From contig CM047809.1 in the NCBI GenBank assembly GCA_026214975.1, positions 131,016,561 to 131,080,560 on the forward strand: a DNA stretch of 64,000 nucleotides. The letters are read 5' to 3'. Below the pieces are notes generated by a model that was given only the letters and a program-made list of their open reading frames with translations, was not told the DNA's origin and did no database searches. The stretch is from Gentiana macrophylla. Taxonomy: Eukaryota > Streptophyta > Magnoliopsida > Gentianales > Gentianaceae. A program made the translations under genes and the position numbers. The number at the start of each line of letters is the position of its first letter. Position 1 is the first letter of the stretch. This document shows, piece after piece, positions 36,499 to 48,353 of the stretch.

Positions 36499-37983
36499 GG
36501 CAAAATTGCAATTTTAGTCCTGTAACTGGATGAGTTTTCGATTTTGGTCCTATTTTTTCTCCGGTGACGACTTTAGTCCTATAAGTGGTCAATTTTTTAC
36601 GAAAATCATCACAAAGGCTTAAAAATCCGATCGTGTACATTTTCCGGCCAAAATCTATGCCACATCATCATTAATTGCCACATCAGTATTCTTATTAAAA
36701 AAATAAAATTCCAACTCAGCATATACCATATTTCTTACATACATAAACATATTATATATTACTATCCTCCACCCAAATCCATTTCTTCCCAAATCCATTT
36801 CTTCGCACCATTTCTTCCCTTTCTTTTTCACCATTTCTTCCCTTTCTTCTTCACCATTTCTTACCCAAATCCATTTCTTCTTCACCATTTCTTTCACCAT
36901 TTCTTCCCAAATCCATTTCTTCTTCGCACCAAAATAAATCAAAGTCCTCCTTCTTCGCACCATTTCTTCCCCAAATCAAAAGTCCTCCTTCTCCGCACCA
37001 TTTCTTCATTTCATCCCTGTTCTTATTAAAAAAAAAATGCAGCAAAATCCAAATCGTAAGCAGCTTTATGCAAATTCGTAATGAGACAAATTGGCACAAT
37101 GTCTAACCCATTTCTTTCCCAAATTCACACCATTTTACTCCCTATTTTCGTTAATTAAATAAACAAGCAATCCCAATGCCCCCACACTTCAGCTGCATTT
37201 CTATCAATTTCATCCCCAAATTTTCTCTGTGACCTAATAATCGAGCAATCTGTGATAAGAATAAATAAACTTGAAGGATTAACAAGCCATTGGTTTCGAA
37301 TTACATAAAAATCGTACTTGTAAATCCAGAAAAGATGAAGAATCACAGCAGTAGATTCAACAATTACCTTCGACAAATGCAAGCTCAACAACAGTGTTAA
37401 TAGCATATCCAACTCCCTTAATTCGAAATTTTAAAGGCTTCGAAAGGGGAATTTTTTAGGTTTTGGCTTCACATTTGGGGAAAGCACTGGAAATAATAAG
37501 AAAGGAGAAAAGAACGAAGCTTTTGGTGCGACAATTGCTCCTGCCATGGACAAAGAATGAAGCTTTTGGTGCGAATTTACCTTCTTGAATTGCGATTGAG
37601 ATGAAGATGAACCGGGCAAGAAGATGAAGATTTTGTGGGGAAGAGAAGAAATGGTTTTGTCGGCAAGAAGGGGAGGATTAAAGAAGAAGGCTTTTGGATT
37701 TTTTGGATTTGGATATATTAATATATAATATATTTATGTATGTAATAAATATGGTATATGCTGAGTTGGAATTTTATTTTTTTAATAAGAATTCTGATGT
37801 GGCAATTAATGATGATGTGGCATAGATTTTGGCCGGAAAATGTGCACAGTCAGCATTTTCCGGCCTTTAGGATGATTTTCGTAAAAAAATTGACCGCTTA
37901 TAGTACTAAAGTCGTCACCGGAGAAAAAATAGGACCAAAATCGAAAACTCGTCCAGTTACAGGACTAAAATTGCAATTTTGCC
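36499..37983. mobile_element. Mutator-like (Pack-MULE type) element, copy 2
   Basis: Starts GGCAAAATTGCAATTTTAGT and ends ACTAAAATTGCAATTTTGCC, with long inverted repeats (about 240-290 bp). It is flanked by a perfect 10-bp target duplication GAGTGACATG (36489-36498, 37984-37993). A 9-11 bp duplication and long terminal repeats define Mutator-like elements. The captured fragment lies at 37431-37619. Confidence 0.88.
37431..37619 (-). pseudogene. gene fragment inside Mutator-like element, copy 2
   Basis: Same 62-residue transit-peptide-like frame as 10553-10741, followed by the KFRIKGVGYAINTVVELAFV continuation and a GTAATT donor near 37367. Origin unknown. Confidence 0.4.
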
Positions 37984-38759
37984 GAGTGACATGTATACAA
38001 AATGATTCCAATATAACCGTGCGACGCGTAGTTATACGCATAAATATACGTGCAACATACCGCATGAACCCTGGTTCTTAACAGGAGTGACAACACCTTT
38101 CTTTTTCCAATCCACGGATTTCGGAACATCATCTAAATCCCTATAATTAATATCTTCAGAAAACTGTTTTCTTTCAGGAATCTCTGGCCCCATGAGCCCT
38201 AAGTACATTCTCTTAAACTCATCATGGCTTAAATCAGCAAACTCATTCAAACCAAGCCAATAGTTACTAACTTTCTTGTTCCTCTCATCAACATGCATCA
38301 AATTATCCTTAAATATCTCAAACCTATGCAACTTCTCTTCAATACTATCGTATATTTTTCCATGTTTTTCGATCCACGATTCGAAAAGATTGACGAGTTT
38401 ATCAATGCGTGTGTGATCTTCTGGTGAATATATAACCCACTATTGAGAAATCGTTTCCACTGATTTTACTTACAAATATGGACAGAGATAATACTACAAT
38501 TAGCAAGCTGAAAGTGGAGGGAAGAGCCATTTTAGTTTTCAGTGAATATTTTGGCTTTTGGCTATGGATTTATTTATATATATGCTTATGTTGCTTTATT
38601 TCGTTGCTTTTAAGCTAAGATGGGGCTCTTATAAAAATACTGGTATTTAAGTATCATGATACTTTATTAAGGGGACTTTTTCTTGGGAAATTATAACTTT
38701 GAGTAAAAGCAATACAATAAAGAAAGAAAAGCTATACGTTGATGGTGGGTTTGTGTATG

Positions 38760-39287
38760 ATTTGGAATAAAATTGATGCGGTGATATTGATGTCACTGAA
38801 CTTACAGTTAGAGAATTGATGCAGTGACATTGATGTCACTGCATATACATTTTACAAAGTTTTTGTTTTTGCAATTTGAGTGTTGATGTCATTTCATAAA
38901 ATGTTGGTGTTATTGTGTGTTATTCGATACTCCCTAGGGCTCGAGCTCGAATCGACTAAAAAAGTTCGGGGTCGATTGAGCCATAATAAGGCAACATCCA
39001 ACTCGACTGACTAAGTAATAGATTTAGCTCGACGCGGCTCATAAGCTCGATTTCCCCTGAAAATTCTTCCTAATTTCGGGACAAAAATATCAACAAAAAT
39101 GTTGATGTCACTGCATATTTGATTTCCGATATCACTAAATAAATTGTTGATCTCATTCATATATGATTGCTGATGTCACTGCATAAAATGTCAATGTCAC
39201 TGCATAAAATGTCGATGTCACTGCATATAAAATGTCGATGTCACTGCATAAAATGTCGATGTCACTGCATATATGATTGCCGATGTC
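38760..39287 (-). repeat. 45-bp-type repeats and spacer (right, inverted)
   Basis: TGATGTCACTGCATA-type units, the reverse complement of the 27316-27500 repeat, occur at 39110-39285 and, more loosely, at 38780-38910. The 12-bp word ATGCAGTGACAT and its exact inverse lie back to back around TG at 38819-38844. The spacer 38930-39060 has CTCGAGCTCGAATCGAC words like the left spacer. Confidence 0.85.
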
Positions 39288-39702
39288 AATGCATCGTGGT
39301 TGTTAGTGTATCGCGGTGTCTTTGCATCCGGGGTGGTCACTGCATCACGGTGTCTCTCCATCGGGGATGGCTACGGCATCGGGTTGCCCTGCATTCACGG
39401 TGGTCAATGGATCGGGGTGGTCAATGCATCGGGGTGGTCGATGCATCGCGGTGGTCAATGAATCACGGTGTCACCGAATCGCGGTTGTTAGTGCATCGAT
39501 GTGTCACTTCATCACGGTGTCTCTACATCGGTGGTGGTCTCTGCATCGGGGGTGGTCAATGCATCGGGGTGGTCAATGCATCACGATGATCACTGCATGG
39601 CGGTGGTCAATGCATCGCGGTGGTCACGGCATCGGGGTGGCACCGCATTACGGTGGTCAATGATCGTAGTGGCCATTACGCGTCGCGCCACAATCGACGC
39701 GT
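39288..39702 (-). repeat. minisatellite-like array, 16-18 bp units (right, inverted)
   Basis: GTGGTCAATGCATCGGGG and GTGTCTCTGCATCG-type units, the reverse complement of the 25470-27170 family. Only about 25 units. The outer edge is an 8-bp hairpin, ACGCGTCG...CGACGCGT, at 39678-39702. The overlapping plus-strand ORFs here are repeat artefacts. Confidence 0.9.
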
Positions 39703-40105
39703 GGTAAAAAAATTAAAAAAATATATAAAAAAAAAGAAAGCAAAACACAACAGCTGCATTACATAAAAAATGTAAATAAACATTCAGGATCGTGAATGTG
39801 ATCCGTAAGTTCGGCTTCTTCTTTTTTTTTTTCATTTTTTTTTTCATTAAGGGTATTTGGGTCTATCTACCTATTTTTTGTCCTTATAACTAAGTGTTTG
39901 TTTTGGGTGTCCTTTTTACCTAATTAAGTCCAGTATGTGTCCTTTTAAATAATTGTCCCTTATTTATATTAAGGTTATGATTTCAAATCTTGGATGCTAC
40001 ATTGTTTTTTATCCCTTTTTTGTTTGTTGATGCTACATTGTTTTTTTTTATCCCTTTTTTGTTTGTTTGTTTTTCTCCGGTTATTATGATTGGACGTACG
40101 TGCTT
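39703..40105. other. flank of the right array, no gene
   Basis: A/T tracts, then 39846-39960 with GGGTGTCCTTTTTACC and GTGTCCTTTTAAATAATTGT. On the opposite strand this reads TAAGGGACA...AAAAGGACACA, similar to TAAGGGTCAAAAGGACACA at 25107. Confidence 0.4.
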
Positions 40106-40570
40106 GCATGAATGTCTAAACTTAGATAAATGGTTACAAGTACATTGCATCAAGGGCGACTACATCTTAGGTGTAAATATATAGAGTAGTCGAGTCTATT
40201 CTTTATGAAAAAACGAGACCGCTGTCCTCGCTTGATTTTAAAGGGCTAACCCGAATCGATAAGATATTTATGTCTCACACTTATATTGGGATAAACAGCA
40301 TGAATGTCTAAACTTAGATAAATGGTTACAAGTACATTGCATCAGGGGCGACTGCATCTTAGGTGTAAATATATAGAGTAGTCGAGTCGATCCTTACAAG
40401 TACATTGCATCAGGGGCGACTGCATCTTAGGTGTAAATATATAGAGTAGTCGAGTCAATCCTTTAAGAAAAAAACTAGGCCTCCGTCTTCGTTTGATCTT
40501 AAAAGGCTAACCCGAATCGATAAGATTTTTATGTCTCACACTTATATTGGGATAAGCAGGACCCCCGGCC
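40106..40570 (+). repeat. local partial tandem duplications
   Basis: GCATGAATGTCTAAACTTAG starts at 40106 and 40298. The inner word TTACAAGTACATTGCATCA recurs a third time near 40393, each time followed by CTTAGGTGTAAATATATAGA. No coding potential. Confidence 0.8.
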
Positions 40571-41042
40571 TGATAGCGCTAATTGAGTCATAAATGATCC
40601 GGTCAATCGCTTTACGGCCGTCCTCGCTTGGCAGTAAAAAAAATTAACTCGAGTTGATAAGACATTTATGTCTCACAATTATATGAGGGTGGGCAGGATT
40701 TTATTTTACCGACGTGGGACTTTACAAGTTACTCAAATCATTTTCCTAACTCTATGTTGTTGTTGTTGACGGCATGAAATAATGCAAACACGTAGTATTC
40801 AACATTTCATCGATCTCCAATTAATCTTTATTTAAAACCAAAAAAAACCAAAATTAAATTAAATTCAAGAAACAATAAATCTTAAAGATGGAAAATGAGA
40901 TATATATACATGGATGGATAAAACATATAAAAAAAAATGATAGCCTACACTTTACGGTGTTGATCATGATTAACGGTTTCGATATTGATTTAAAGGTGGT
41001 GACATATATATATATATATATTAACAAAAACATAAATGTAAA
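40571..41042. other. intergenic, (TA)n microsatellite
   Basis: AT-rich. It contains ATATATATATATATATAT near 41005-41022, just beyond the 3' side of the small ORF below. No gene seen. Confidence 0.5.
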
Positions 41043-41315
41043 TCATTTGCAGATATAAACACCAACATCTGTAAGCCAGTTTGCACTATATTTTTGCTTA
41101 ATACCATCATCATCATCATCATCATTAATTGCTTCTGGTCTCTTTTTGATAATTGCATCTCTAAGTACTTTCTGGGCTTTCTCCCATGGATCTTCAAACC
41201 CTTTTTTCTCTGTTTTTTTCATTATTTGCTCCTTTCTCTCCATTGTAGCTCCCATTCTTTTCTTCTTCTTGTTTTTTTCTTTTTCCTGGATTGCTTTTTC
41301 GTCAAGAGGTATGTT
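41043..41315 (-). CDS. small highly charged hypothetical protein or last exon
   Basis: The minus strand reads a Lys-rich segment, then MGATMERKEQIMKKTEKKGF, EDPWEKAQKVLRDAIIKKRP, a D6 run and YSANWLTDVGVYICK before the stop at 41043. The open frame extends upstream of the first Met to about 41315, so it may be the last exon of a larger gene. Composition and the FEDPWEKAQ/NWLTDVG blocks look like real plant protein; I do not recognise the family. The D run is encoded by (ATC)n on the plus strand. No partner gene is nearby. Confidence 0.4.
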   Translation of the reverse strand, partial: NIPLDEKAIQEKEKNKKKKRMGATMERKEQIMKKTEKKGFEDPWEKAQKVLRDAIIKKRPEAINDDDDDDGIKQKYSANWLTDVGVYICK

Positions 41316-41339
41316 TCTATTTTTCTCTTGTATTAATTA

Positions 41340-42088
41340 TCTCTCTCTCTCTATATATATATATACATACATATGGATAATTGGATAAGAATAAACGTTA
41401 TCTTTCTAGCAATTATTTAATTAATTGCCATTGTTGACTATAGTATTATTATTTTTTTCAGCTTCCGGGCATTTGCGGGTAATGACTTTGAATGGGTCTT
41501 TTTTGTACTACTATACTCAACTTTAAGTTTCTTGATAAAGAAGAATGTGACATTTTATAATTTATTTATTTTTATAAAATGATCGATTTACACTGTATGT
41601 TGTATCAAACATATACGTAATTCTCGGTCATTTAGCTAAGATCAAGTATATACATAATTCTGGATTAAAGGATAAAATATTTATATTTTAATTTTTTTTT
41701 TTCAATTGAAATTTTGTGGTTTAGATCATTTTTTACTTAAGTAATAAGTATTCCTAAAAATTGATCAATGAGACTGCAAATGTATATTAGTCGACTGGAC
41801 ATTATCGTAACGGTTGTGTTTTATCGAACCTATATATAGGCCAACCATAATTAATGATGTAAAAATATATTAGTGACTTTTAAATACCAGCATCGATCAA
41901 AATTGTTCCATGTGCTTTCCATGCAACATCATCTGTATAGAGTTGCAATTGTTGAATGTTGACTAACTATAAATAAATTTATTCTTGGCCTTTAAAGGTA
42001 ATTAAGGGAAAGGATAGCGTTTTCAATACAATGATAGACTTTGACGTTGCAGAAAGGATAATGTTAGGAAAACAAACCTAAACACATT
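41340..42088. other. intergenic, no gene seen
   Basis: Short CT and AT microsatellite (41341-41370), then AT-rich unique sequence up to the Gypsy LTR. Confidence 0.5.
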
Positions 42089-42746
42089 TGATGATATCTG
42101 ACCCGAACTACGCCACGTGTCATCCTTGAAGGGTGCGTAATAAATGATTAGTCCTTAAACTAAGGGCATTAAGGGCCAGAGGCCCCATAAGCATACCACA
42201 GAGCAGGGCCCTTACCCCATGTGGGAGATCGGCATATATTCCTCCTCCAGCCACCGCAGGTCGGTCAAGGTCTGACGAAGAGGAATTGCCTAGTTCGGCC
42301 ATAGTGGCTACGAGGGGCTGAGCGTAGTACGCTTCGAAAAACCCGGCTGTTATTCAATGTAGTGGATAACTAAAGATAAATAAGGGAAGAATCCAAGTCA
42401 TAAAGACTCTGATCCTGACATTTAAATATATCCATAGTTATCTCTAAAGTATAGGGATTAATGCTTGCATATCCTTAGGGAATAATAATAATTTATAATA
42501 CTTGCGTAGCAAGTAATAGGGGCGGGATACCACCTATATAAACATGCCCTAAGGAACTACGAAAGACTTGATTCTAATTCAACTATTGGATACGTAGGCA
42601 ATTCCCGAGAAATAACTCAAGAGCTCAATCTAAACAAATAACCAAACACATCCCACTTTACACAAATTAGGGTTTCTAGGGTTTAAGATCTCTATCACAA
42701 AGGATATTGACCCGTATTAATTTTTAGACGATTTCCAGCATTGTCA
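42089..42746 (+). repeat. Gypsy 5' LTR
   Basis: A 658-bp repeat with TATATAAAC at 42535-42543 and an AGGGTTTCTAGGGTTTAAG stretch near the 3' end. It pairs with 53923-54579 with clear but modest divergence, so this insertion appears older than the Copia element. Confidence 0.92.
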
Positions 42747-42766
42747 ATTGGCGCTAGAAGGAGGGC
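42747..42766 (+). other. Gypsy primer-binding site region
   Basis: ATTGGCGCTAGAAGGAGGG directly follows the LTR, in the position and style (TTGGCGC...) usual for Tat elements. I did not assign the tRNA. Confidence 0.6.
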
Positions 42767-42848
42767 CCTTCTACTGATAATTGATCGAAACAACCCCAAT
42801 CCTTGCAGACAATCACGGCACCACCAAACAACACTGGTAAGAAGACCA

Positions 42849-43871
42849 TGACTCCAAAGGATCCATCTCAACAGGGTGGAGCAAATTTTCAACCACCCAA
42901 AGAGAAGCCTGTAAAAGAGCACATCTTGCCCAAGATCACCTAACCTTGATCCTTCAAGATCCAGCCAATCAAGCATTGGTTAGGGCCTTAAAGAATTTGG
43001 ACAATCCCACCATTAAGGCAATTTTAGATGAAACACTCAAGGGAAGTGACCCTCCAGAGGTTCCAGAGACAATCTCCATCAACAGGATCCTAAACAGCCG
43101 GAGATCGTAGAGTCAAGTGCCCACACGGAGTACGAGAACACACGTCAACCTAACGATACGGCTAAGATCGACGCATATGATGGATCTAAAGACCCCTATG
43201 ATCATATGTTTCAGTACATATCACATATGAATCTGTACAACGCCTCAGATGAGATGAAGTGCAAAGCCTTCCCAGCACTTCTGACGGGAAGAGCCAGAGA
43301 GTGGTTCAACAAGATCCCACCCAGGTCGATCTCCGACTTTGGGACCTTGACTCGGAAGTTTGTCCATGCCTTCATTGCAGCTCGACCATTTCAGAGGAAT
43401 CAGACTCACCTTTTGACTTTAAAGCAAAAACCAGATGAGTCCGTACTACGCTTTATAAAGCGCTTCAATGAGGAGTCTGCACAAGTGCATGATGTGGATG
43501 ATCGGTTGCTGGTCGCCTCTTTTGTGGCAGGTCTGCGAGAGGGGCGGCTACATGCCAAACTCTACAGTAAACTTCCTCAAACAATGGAGGAATGTCTAGA
43601 TGTGACCTATAAACATTGCCAGGGAGAAGAAGCGAACAGACTTAAAAGAGAGATGGAAAATGGTGAAGTCAAGAAGAACAGGTCTGAGGATAAGTCCGAT
43701 AAGAAAAGAAAGTCAGTCTGGGATAGAGTAACTGCGCCCATCTCTGATCGGCTAGGGAAGAAAGGAGCTCTGCAGGATAGAGACTTCATCCCTTTGAACA
43801 GTCCTCGCGATTTTGCAAAGAAAGGGCATAGCCGTAACTCCACCTCCAATGAGGGGCCTAAAGAAAGGTGA
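42849..43871 (+). pseudogene. Gypsy Gag
   Basis: A proline/glutamine-rich start (from 42849), then an open stretch LTLILQDPANQALVRALKNL. After a frame change the retrotransposon gag domain is nearly intact at 43206-43871: FPALLTGRAREWFNKIPPRS, FIAARPFQRNQTHLLTLKQK, SFVAGLREGRL and a Lys-rich tail. The nucleocapsid-like YCKYHRGVGHD lies just beyond the stop at about 43885. Confidence 0.82.
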
Positions 43872-43879
43872 GACCCCAA

Positions 43880-46800
43880 CAAATATTGCAAATATCATCG
43901 GGGCGTGGGCACGATTTAGAAACAATGCAAAGATTTGATCCGAGATATTGATGCGGCAAATGATGGAAGGAAACTTGATGAGGTCGTAGATCGGTCGCAT
44001 CGGGCCGAACCCGGGATGACGTGAGTTTAAGCGCCGGAATAACAACGATAGAGATAACAGAGAGGAATATCGGAGAAGAATTGATCATTCTCCAGATCCT
44101 GAGGGTCCCGAGGATAACCGACCTATGAACACGATCAACACCATCTTTGGAGGGCCATGCAAAAGCAGTGCGAATCAAGACACCGGCGAGAGCAGTCTAC
44201 TACCCTCTCACTTCTTCTAGTAAAAGGCAAATGATGTCGTGGAGGTGGTTTATGGTCCAAGGATTCACCGCCATTGGTTACTAATAACGAAGGGCTCGTA
44301 ATAGGAGCAAAGTGATCGGTAAGAATCGAACAAAGTGAATTTGTGTAGACACAGCAAAGGCGGTGCCGTGAACGCCCTCTACTACAATGTGTTTAGAGCG
44401 ATGAAATTGAGGATCTTGACTGCCCCTATTTCACTTCTTCTGGCTACGGCTTCGCCGAGCCTCCAATCAGATATCTATCGGGGGTGATCAAATTCCTTAC
44501 TACTTTTGGAGAAAGGACAAAAGGCAGGACCCTAATGGTGGATTATGTAGTGGTGAAGGCACCATCAGCTACAACGTGATTATGGGAAGACCAGCTCTTA
44601 TCGATCTCCGAGTCAGTAATCTCACCACCACGTCAGCATGAAAATTCCAACAGGAGAAGGATCTTTAGAAATTAAAGGGGATGTGGAAACAGCCAGGAGC
44701 TGTTACACAGCGACAATAAATGGGAAAATGATGGTCCAACATGTAAGTATTGAAGAACTACTCCCCGAAGATGAAGAGAACTGGTCATCTGAAGATCAAA
44801 CAGAGGTTGTTCGTCTATGGGGCGAGCAGGAAGACTCGACCGTTAGTATAGGGGCATGGATTCCAGCCCCACTCAAAGAATCTTTGATAAATCTCTTGAG
44901 AGAATTTAGAGATGTGTTTGCCTGGAAAGCAGAAGATATGCCAGGGCTATCTCTAGACCTGGCAGTTCATAGATTAAACATAGATCCGAGCAGGAAGCCT
45001 GTTCACCAAAAGAAAAGACATTTAGCCTCTGAATGCATCTCAGCCATCAAGCAAGAAGTAACCAAACTGTTGCTGGCCAACATAATTAAAGAAGTTATAT
45101 ACCCTCGAATGGTTGGCAAACCTCATCGTCGGTCAAGCCATATAGAGCTGGAGGATGTGTGTGGATTTCACGGATCTCAACAAGGCATGTCCCAATGATT
45201 GTTATGCCTTAACCAAGATTGACCATCCGTGGACTCAACAATGGGGTATGAAGTGTTCGCATTCTTAGATGCTTACAGAGGTTACCATCGATCATAATGG
45301 ATCCGGAAGATGCGTAAAAGATCGCTTTTATAATGTAATTTGGGACGTACTACTACGTCACCATGCCCTTTGACCTGAAGAATACATGAGCAACCTATCA
45401 GAGGGCTTCCAACACAATTTTTTCCGGTCAGATCGGAAGGTGTATGGAGGTGTACGTGGATGACCTCCTGATCAAGAGCAGGTCTCTCGATCAATACATG
45501 AACGATGTTAGAGAAGTGTTTAAATTTCTAAGGAAAACACAGATGAAGCTCAACCCAAATAAATGCACATTCGGGGTCAGATCCGGGAAGTTCCTAGAGT
45601 ATATGATATCCAGAGACGGAATTAGAGCGAACCCAGATAAGATTGATGCATTAAAGACTATGTCCCCGCCAAAAAACATTAAAGAGGTACAGCGTTTGAC
45701 GGGACAAATAGCGGCCTTGAACAGGTTTCTATCGACATTGGCACAACGTGCCTTGCCTTTTTTCAAAATTTTGAGAAGAGCCAGTCCTTTTAAGTGGGAT
45801 GAAGAAAGTTAGAAGGCCCTAGAAGAACTGAAAGTGTATTTGGCCGAACTACCCACCTTAACAGCTCCTTAGGTAGGAGAACCACTATTCATGTACTTGG
45901 CATTATGTGAAGAAGCGTTGAGTGCAGTTCTGGTTAAAGAGCAAGGCGGGCAGCAGATACCGGTTTTTTTTGTAAGCAAAGCACTCCATGGACCAGAGGT
46001 CAGATATTCGAATGCGCAAAAGTTGGCATTGGCATTGGTGCATGCTTCAAGAAAGTTGAGACCTTACTTTCAGGTCCATCCGATTACCGTGATCACCGAT
46101 CAGCCGCTACGGAAAATCTTGGGATGACCAGAAACCTTAGGAAGGTTAGCGAAGTGGGTTGTCGAGCTGGCAGAGTATGACATTGATTTTCGTCCTCGAG
46201 CTGCCATCAAAGCACAGGCTTTAGCGGACTTCTTGGCTGAAATGATAGCTGTCCTCCTAGATGAAGATCAGCCGAAACGGGAGAAAAATAAGCGGAACTT
46301 GTATGTTGATGGCGCATCAAGCAAAGACGGAGCATGAGCGGTGTCTCCTACTCGTTAGTCCAAAAGGGGGAAGAATTTCCTACGCATTAAGATTAGATTT
46401 CAAGGCTACTAATAACGGTTTAGTATCTGAAATCTTGATTGCAGGACTCAAGTTGGTGAGCAAACTTGGGGCGGATGATCTGCAGGTGTACAACGACTCA
46501 CAGATCGTTGTAAACCATATAAACAGGGAGTATGAGGCTAAAGAAGAGCCCATGAAGAAATACTTAACAACTGCTAGAACTCTGTTAGAAAAGTTTCAAC
46601 AGGTGCAGATCGACCAAATACCCTGAACTGAGAACAGAAGAGCCGATGCCTTGTCAAAATTAACCTCAACCTTTGTGTCAGAGAAGAAAGTACTGGTGGA
46701 ACTCTTAAAGGAGAGAAGCTACGGCGACAAGTTGTTGTTCACGATCGATCGACAGGCGGTGATGTGGATGGACCCCATCATGACCTATCTTAGAGATAAC

Positions 46801-46935
46801 ATCTTGCCTCAAGCCATGATTCAGATAGGAAGATGAAGCTCTTAGCGATTAGATACTCGCTATTTGAAGATGTGCTCTATCGCAGTCGATATTGCACCAT
46901 GGCTCGGATGTGTAACAACCGAAGATGGAAACTAC
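43880..46935 (+). pseudogene. Gypsy Pol, PR-RT-RH-second RNase H part
   Basis: The protease region (44100-44640) is too broken to score. RT begins with FAWKAEDMPGLSLDLAVHRL (44920) and KRHLASECISAIKQEV. The palm motif YVDDLLIKSRSLDQYM is at 45453, followed by LNPNKCTFGV and GIRANPDKIDAL. The RNase H has LALCEEALSAVLVKEQ and VFFVSKALHG...YS (45895-46010) and ITVITDQPLR. A second RNase H-like domain of the Tat type follows (46380-46600: YALRLDFKATNN, DDLQVYNDSQIVVNHINREY). Stops and shifts occur at about 45198, 45812, 46127, 46336 and 46626. Confidence 0.85.
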
Positions 46936-46940
46936 CTTCT

Positions 46941-48348
46941 TGTTATGAACATTTTATTATGTTTTGATGATGGCCATACCAAATTGTTATAGCAAGCCTG
47001 AAATAAGTTAGAATTCTCTGTATAAGTCTTTACTTAGAGTCTGACATGTTGTATAAGTTGAATCAGACAAGTATTGTACTAGTTGGTAGGACGACAAAGT
47101 AAAAACAGATCTTCGGCAGAGTGAAGCCAGCCAAGCATCAGCAGAGATACGATGAAGACTTTATGGTCTGACTTATAACCAAGGAAGTCTGTGATGACCT
47201 TGGATAAGTCTAAGTTATGTTTCAAGTGATGAAACTTAATATTCCAATATGGTGTACACTGATCTCACCCCAATCAAGGATCAGTGAAGTACAAAGATTC
47301 TCCTTAAACTGAAGCAAAGAAGAAAACAGTGAATCGGCTGAGTAAACTGACTTTCGGCTGAGTGAAGACAAAGCGGTGAAGGAAGAGCCAAAACGGCTAA
47401 GTCAGAAAGATCACTCGACCGTTCAGAAAACAGCGAAGTAATACTTACCAGATCAGATTTAATATATGTTGAAGATTCAGAAGATCATGCATTAAATGCA
47501 CAATCAATAGAGGATCAATCAAGGACGGATTTTCTGCTATACGTTTGAAAAAAAAAACCGATCACTGAAATCAAGGAGAATGCAATTAAAGGGGAATCAA
47601 GAATAAAATCAAGGATTATTCCCTCATTAATATAGCCAACGGACGGAATTTCAAAATCAAGGTTATTCAAGGCTATAAATAGAAGGCATTGACAGACAAA
47701 CAAAAACAATGATCGAAAAGAAAATTAAGTAGAAACTCACAATTTTAAAAGCCTTCTCTCGAACTTACAAGGACTTATCTGTAGATCAACTCGGACATCG
47801 TAACTACAAAGTCATATTCAAAGATCGAGATTGATCAAGCAAGTTGGTGGATCTTATTCACATCAAATTGAAGCAACTAAATCAGAAGCAATCTGAGAAG
47901 GAGTTGTGTGTGTGATAGCTGCTGAAGGATTTTGATCTCAGGAGCGAAGAAAGAGATCAATCACCAAGGTCATTGCAGTCAAAGAGTGATAGTCTTGTAG
48001 ATTGTGAAGCTTGGGAAGTCAAGGACAATCATACTATTGTATCTGTGAAAACAATAGTGAATTCCTCCAATCATCACATGAGAAGAGTGGATTAAGGGAT
48101 TACACCACCCTAAACCACTATAAGCCCTGTGTCAATTTACTTTCTGCAAATTTACTTTATAGCATTTACTTAAATTTCCTAGATCATAACTTATATCTGT
48201 GATTGCCTAAACTGATTTGAAAACAACATAGTAAGAACGGACTTATCCGCTGCCCAAAAGCTTTTAAACATAAGAAAGGTTTTTGAAACTCCACTATAGT
48301 CATTCACCCCCCCTCTCACTATAGTTTCACCCTTCTCTGGGACCAACA
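46941..48348 (+). mobile_element. solo LTR inserted in the integrase
   Basis: A 1408-bp sequence starting TGTTATGAAC and ending GGGACCAACA, flanked by the perfect 5-bp duplication CTTCT (46936-46940, 48349-48353). It has a CTATAAATAG box at 47673-47682 and no coding region. Removing it restores the integrase reading ...GNYLLKEIHLG. Its size and ends suggest a Copia element of the SIRE/Maximus style, which is inference. Confidence 0.88.
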
Positions 48349-48353
48349 CTTCT

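Noticed and set aside
39167..39707. Plus-strand ORFs with HRGGQ/CIGVV repeats
   Set aside because: Same artefact in the inverted right array.
41094..41388. Two hydrophobic plus-strand ORFs of 80 residues
   Set aside because: They are antisense to the charged minus-strand ORF and are made of I/F/S runs from low-complexity DNA.
42120..42302. Minus-strand ORF in the Gypsy LTR, also seen at 53954-54136
   Set aside because: LTR sequence, noncoding; present in both LTRs only because they are copies.
43607..44178. Minus-strand ORFs of 94-106 residues
   Set aside because: Shadows of the sense-strand gag and nucleocapsid region.
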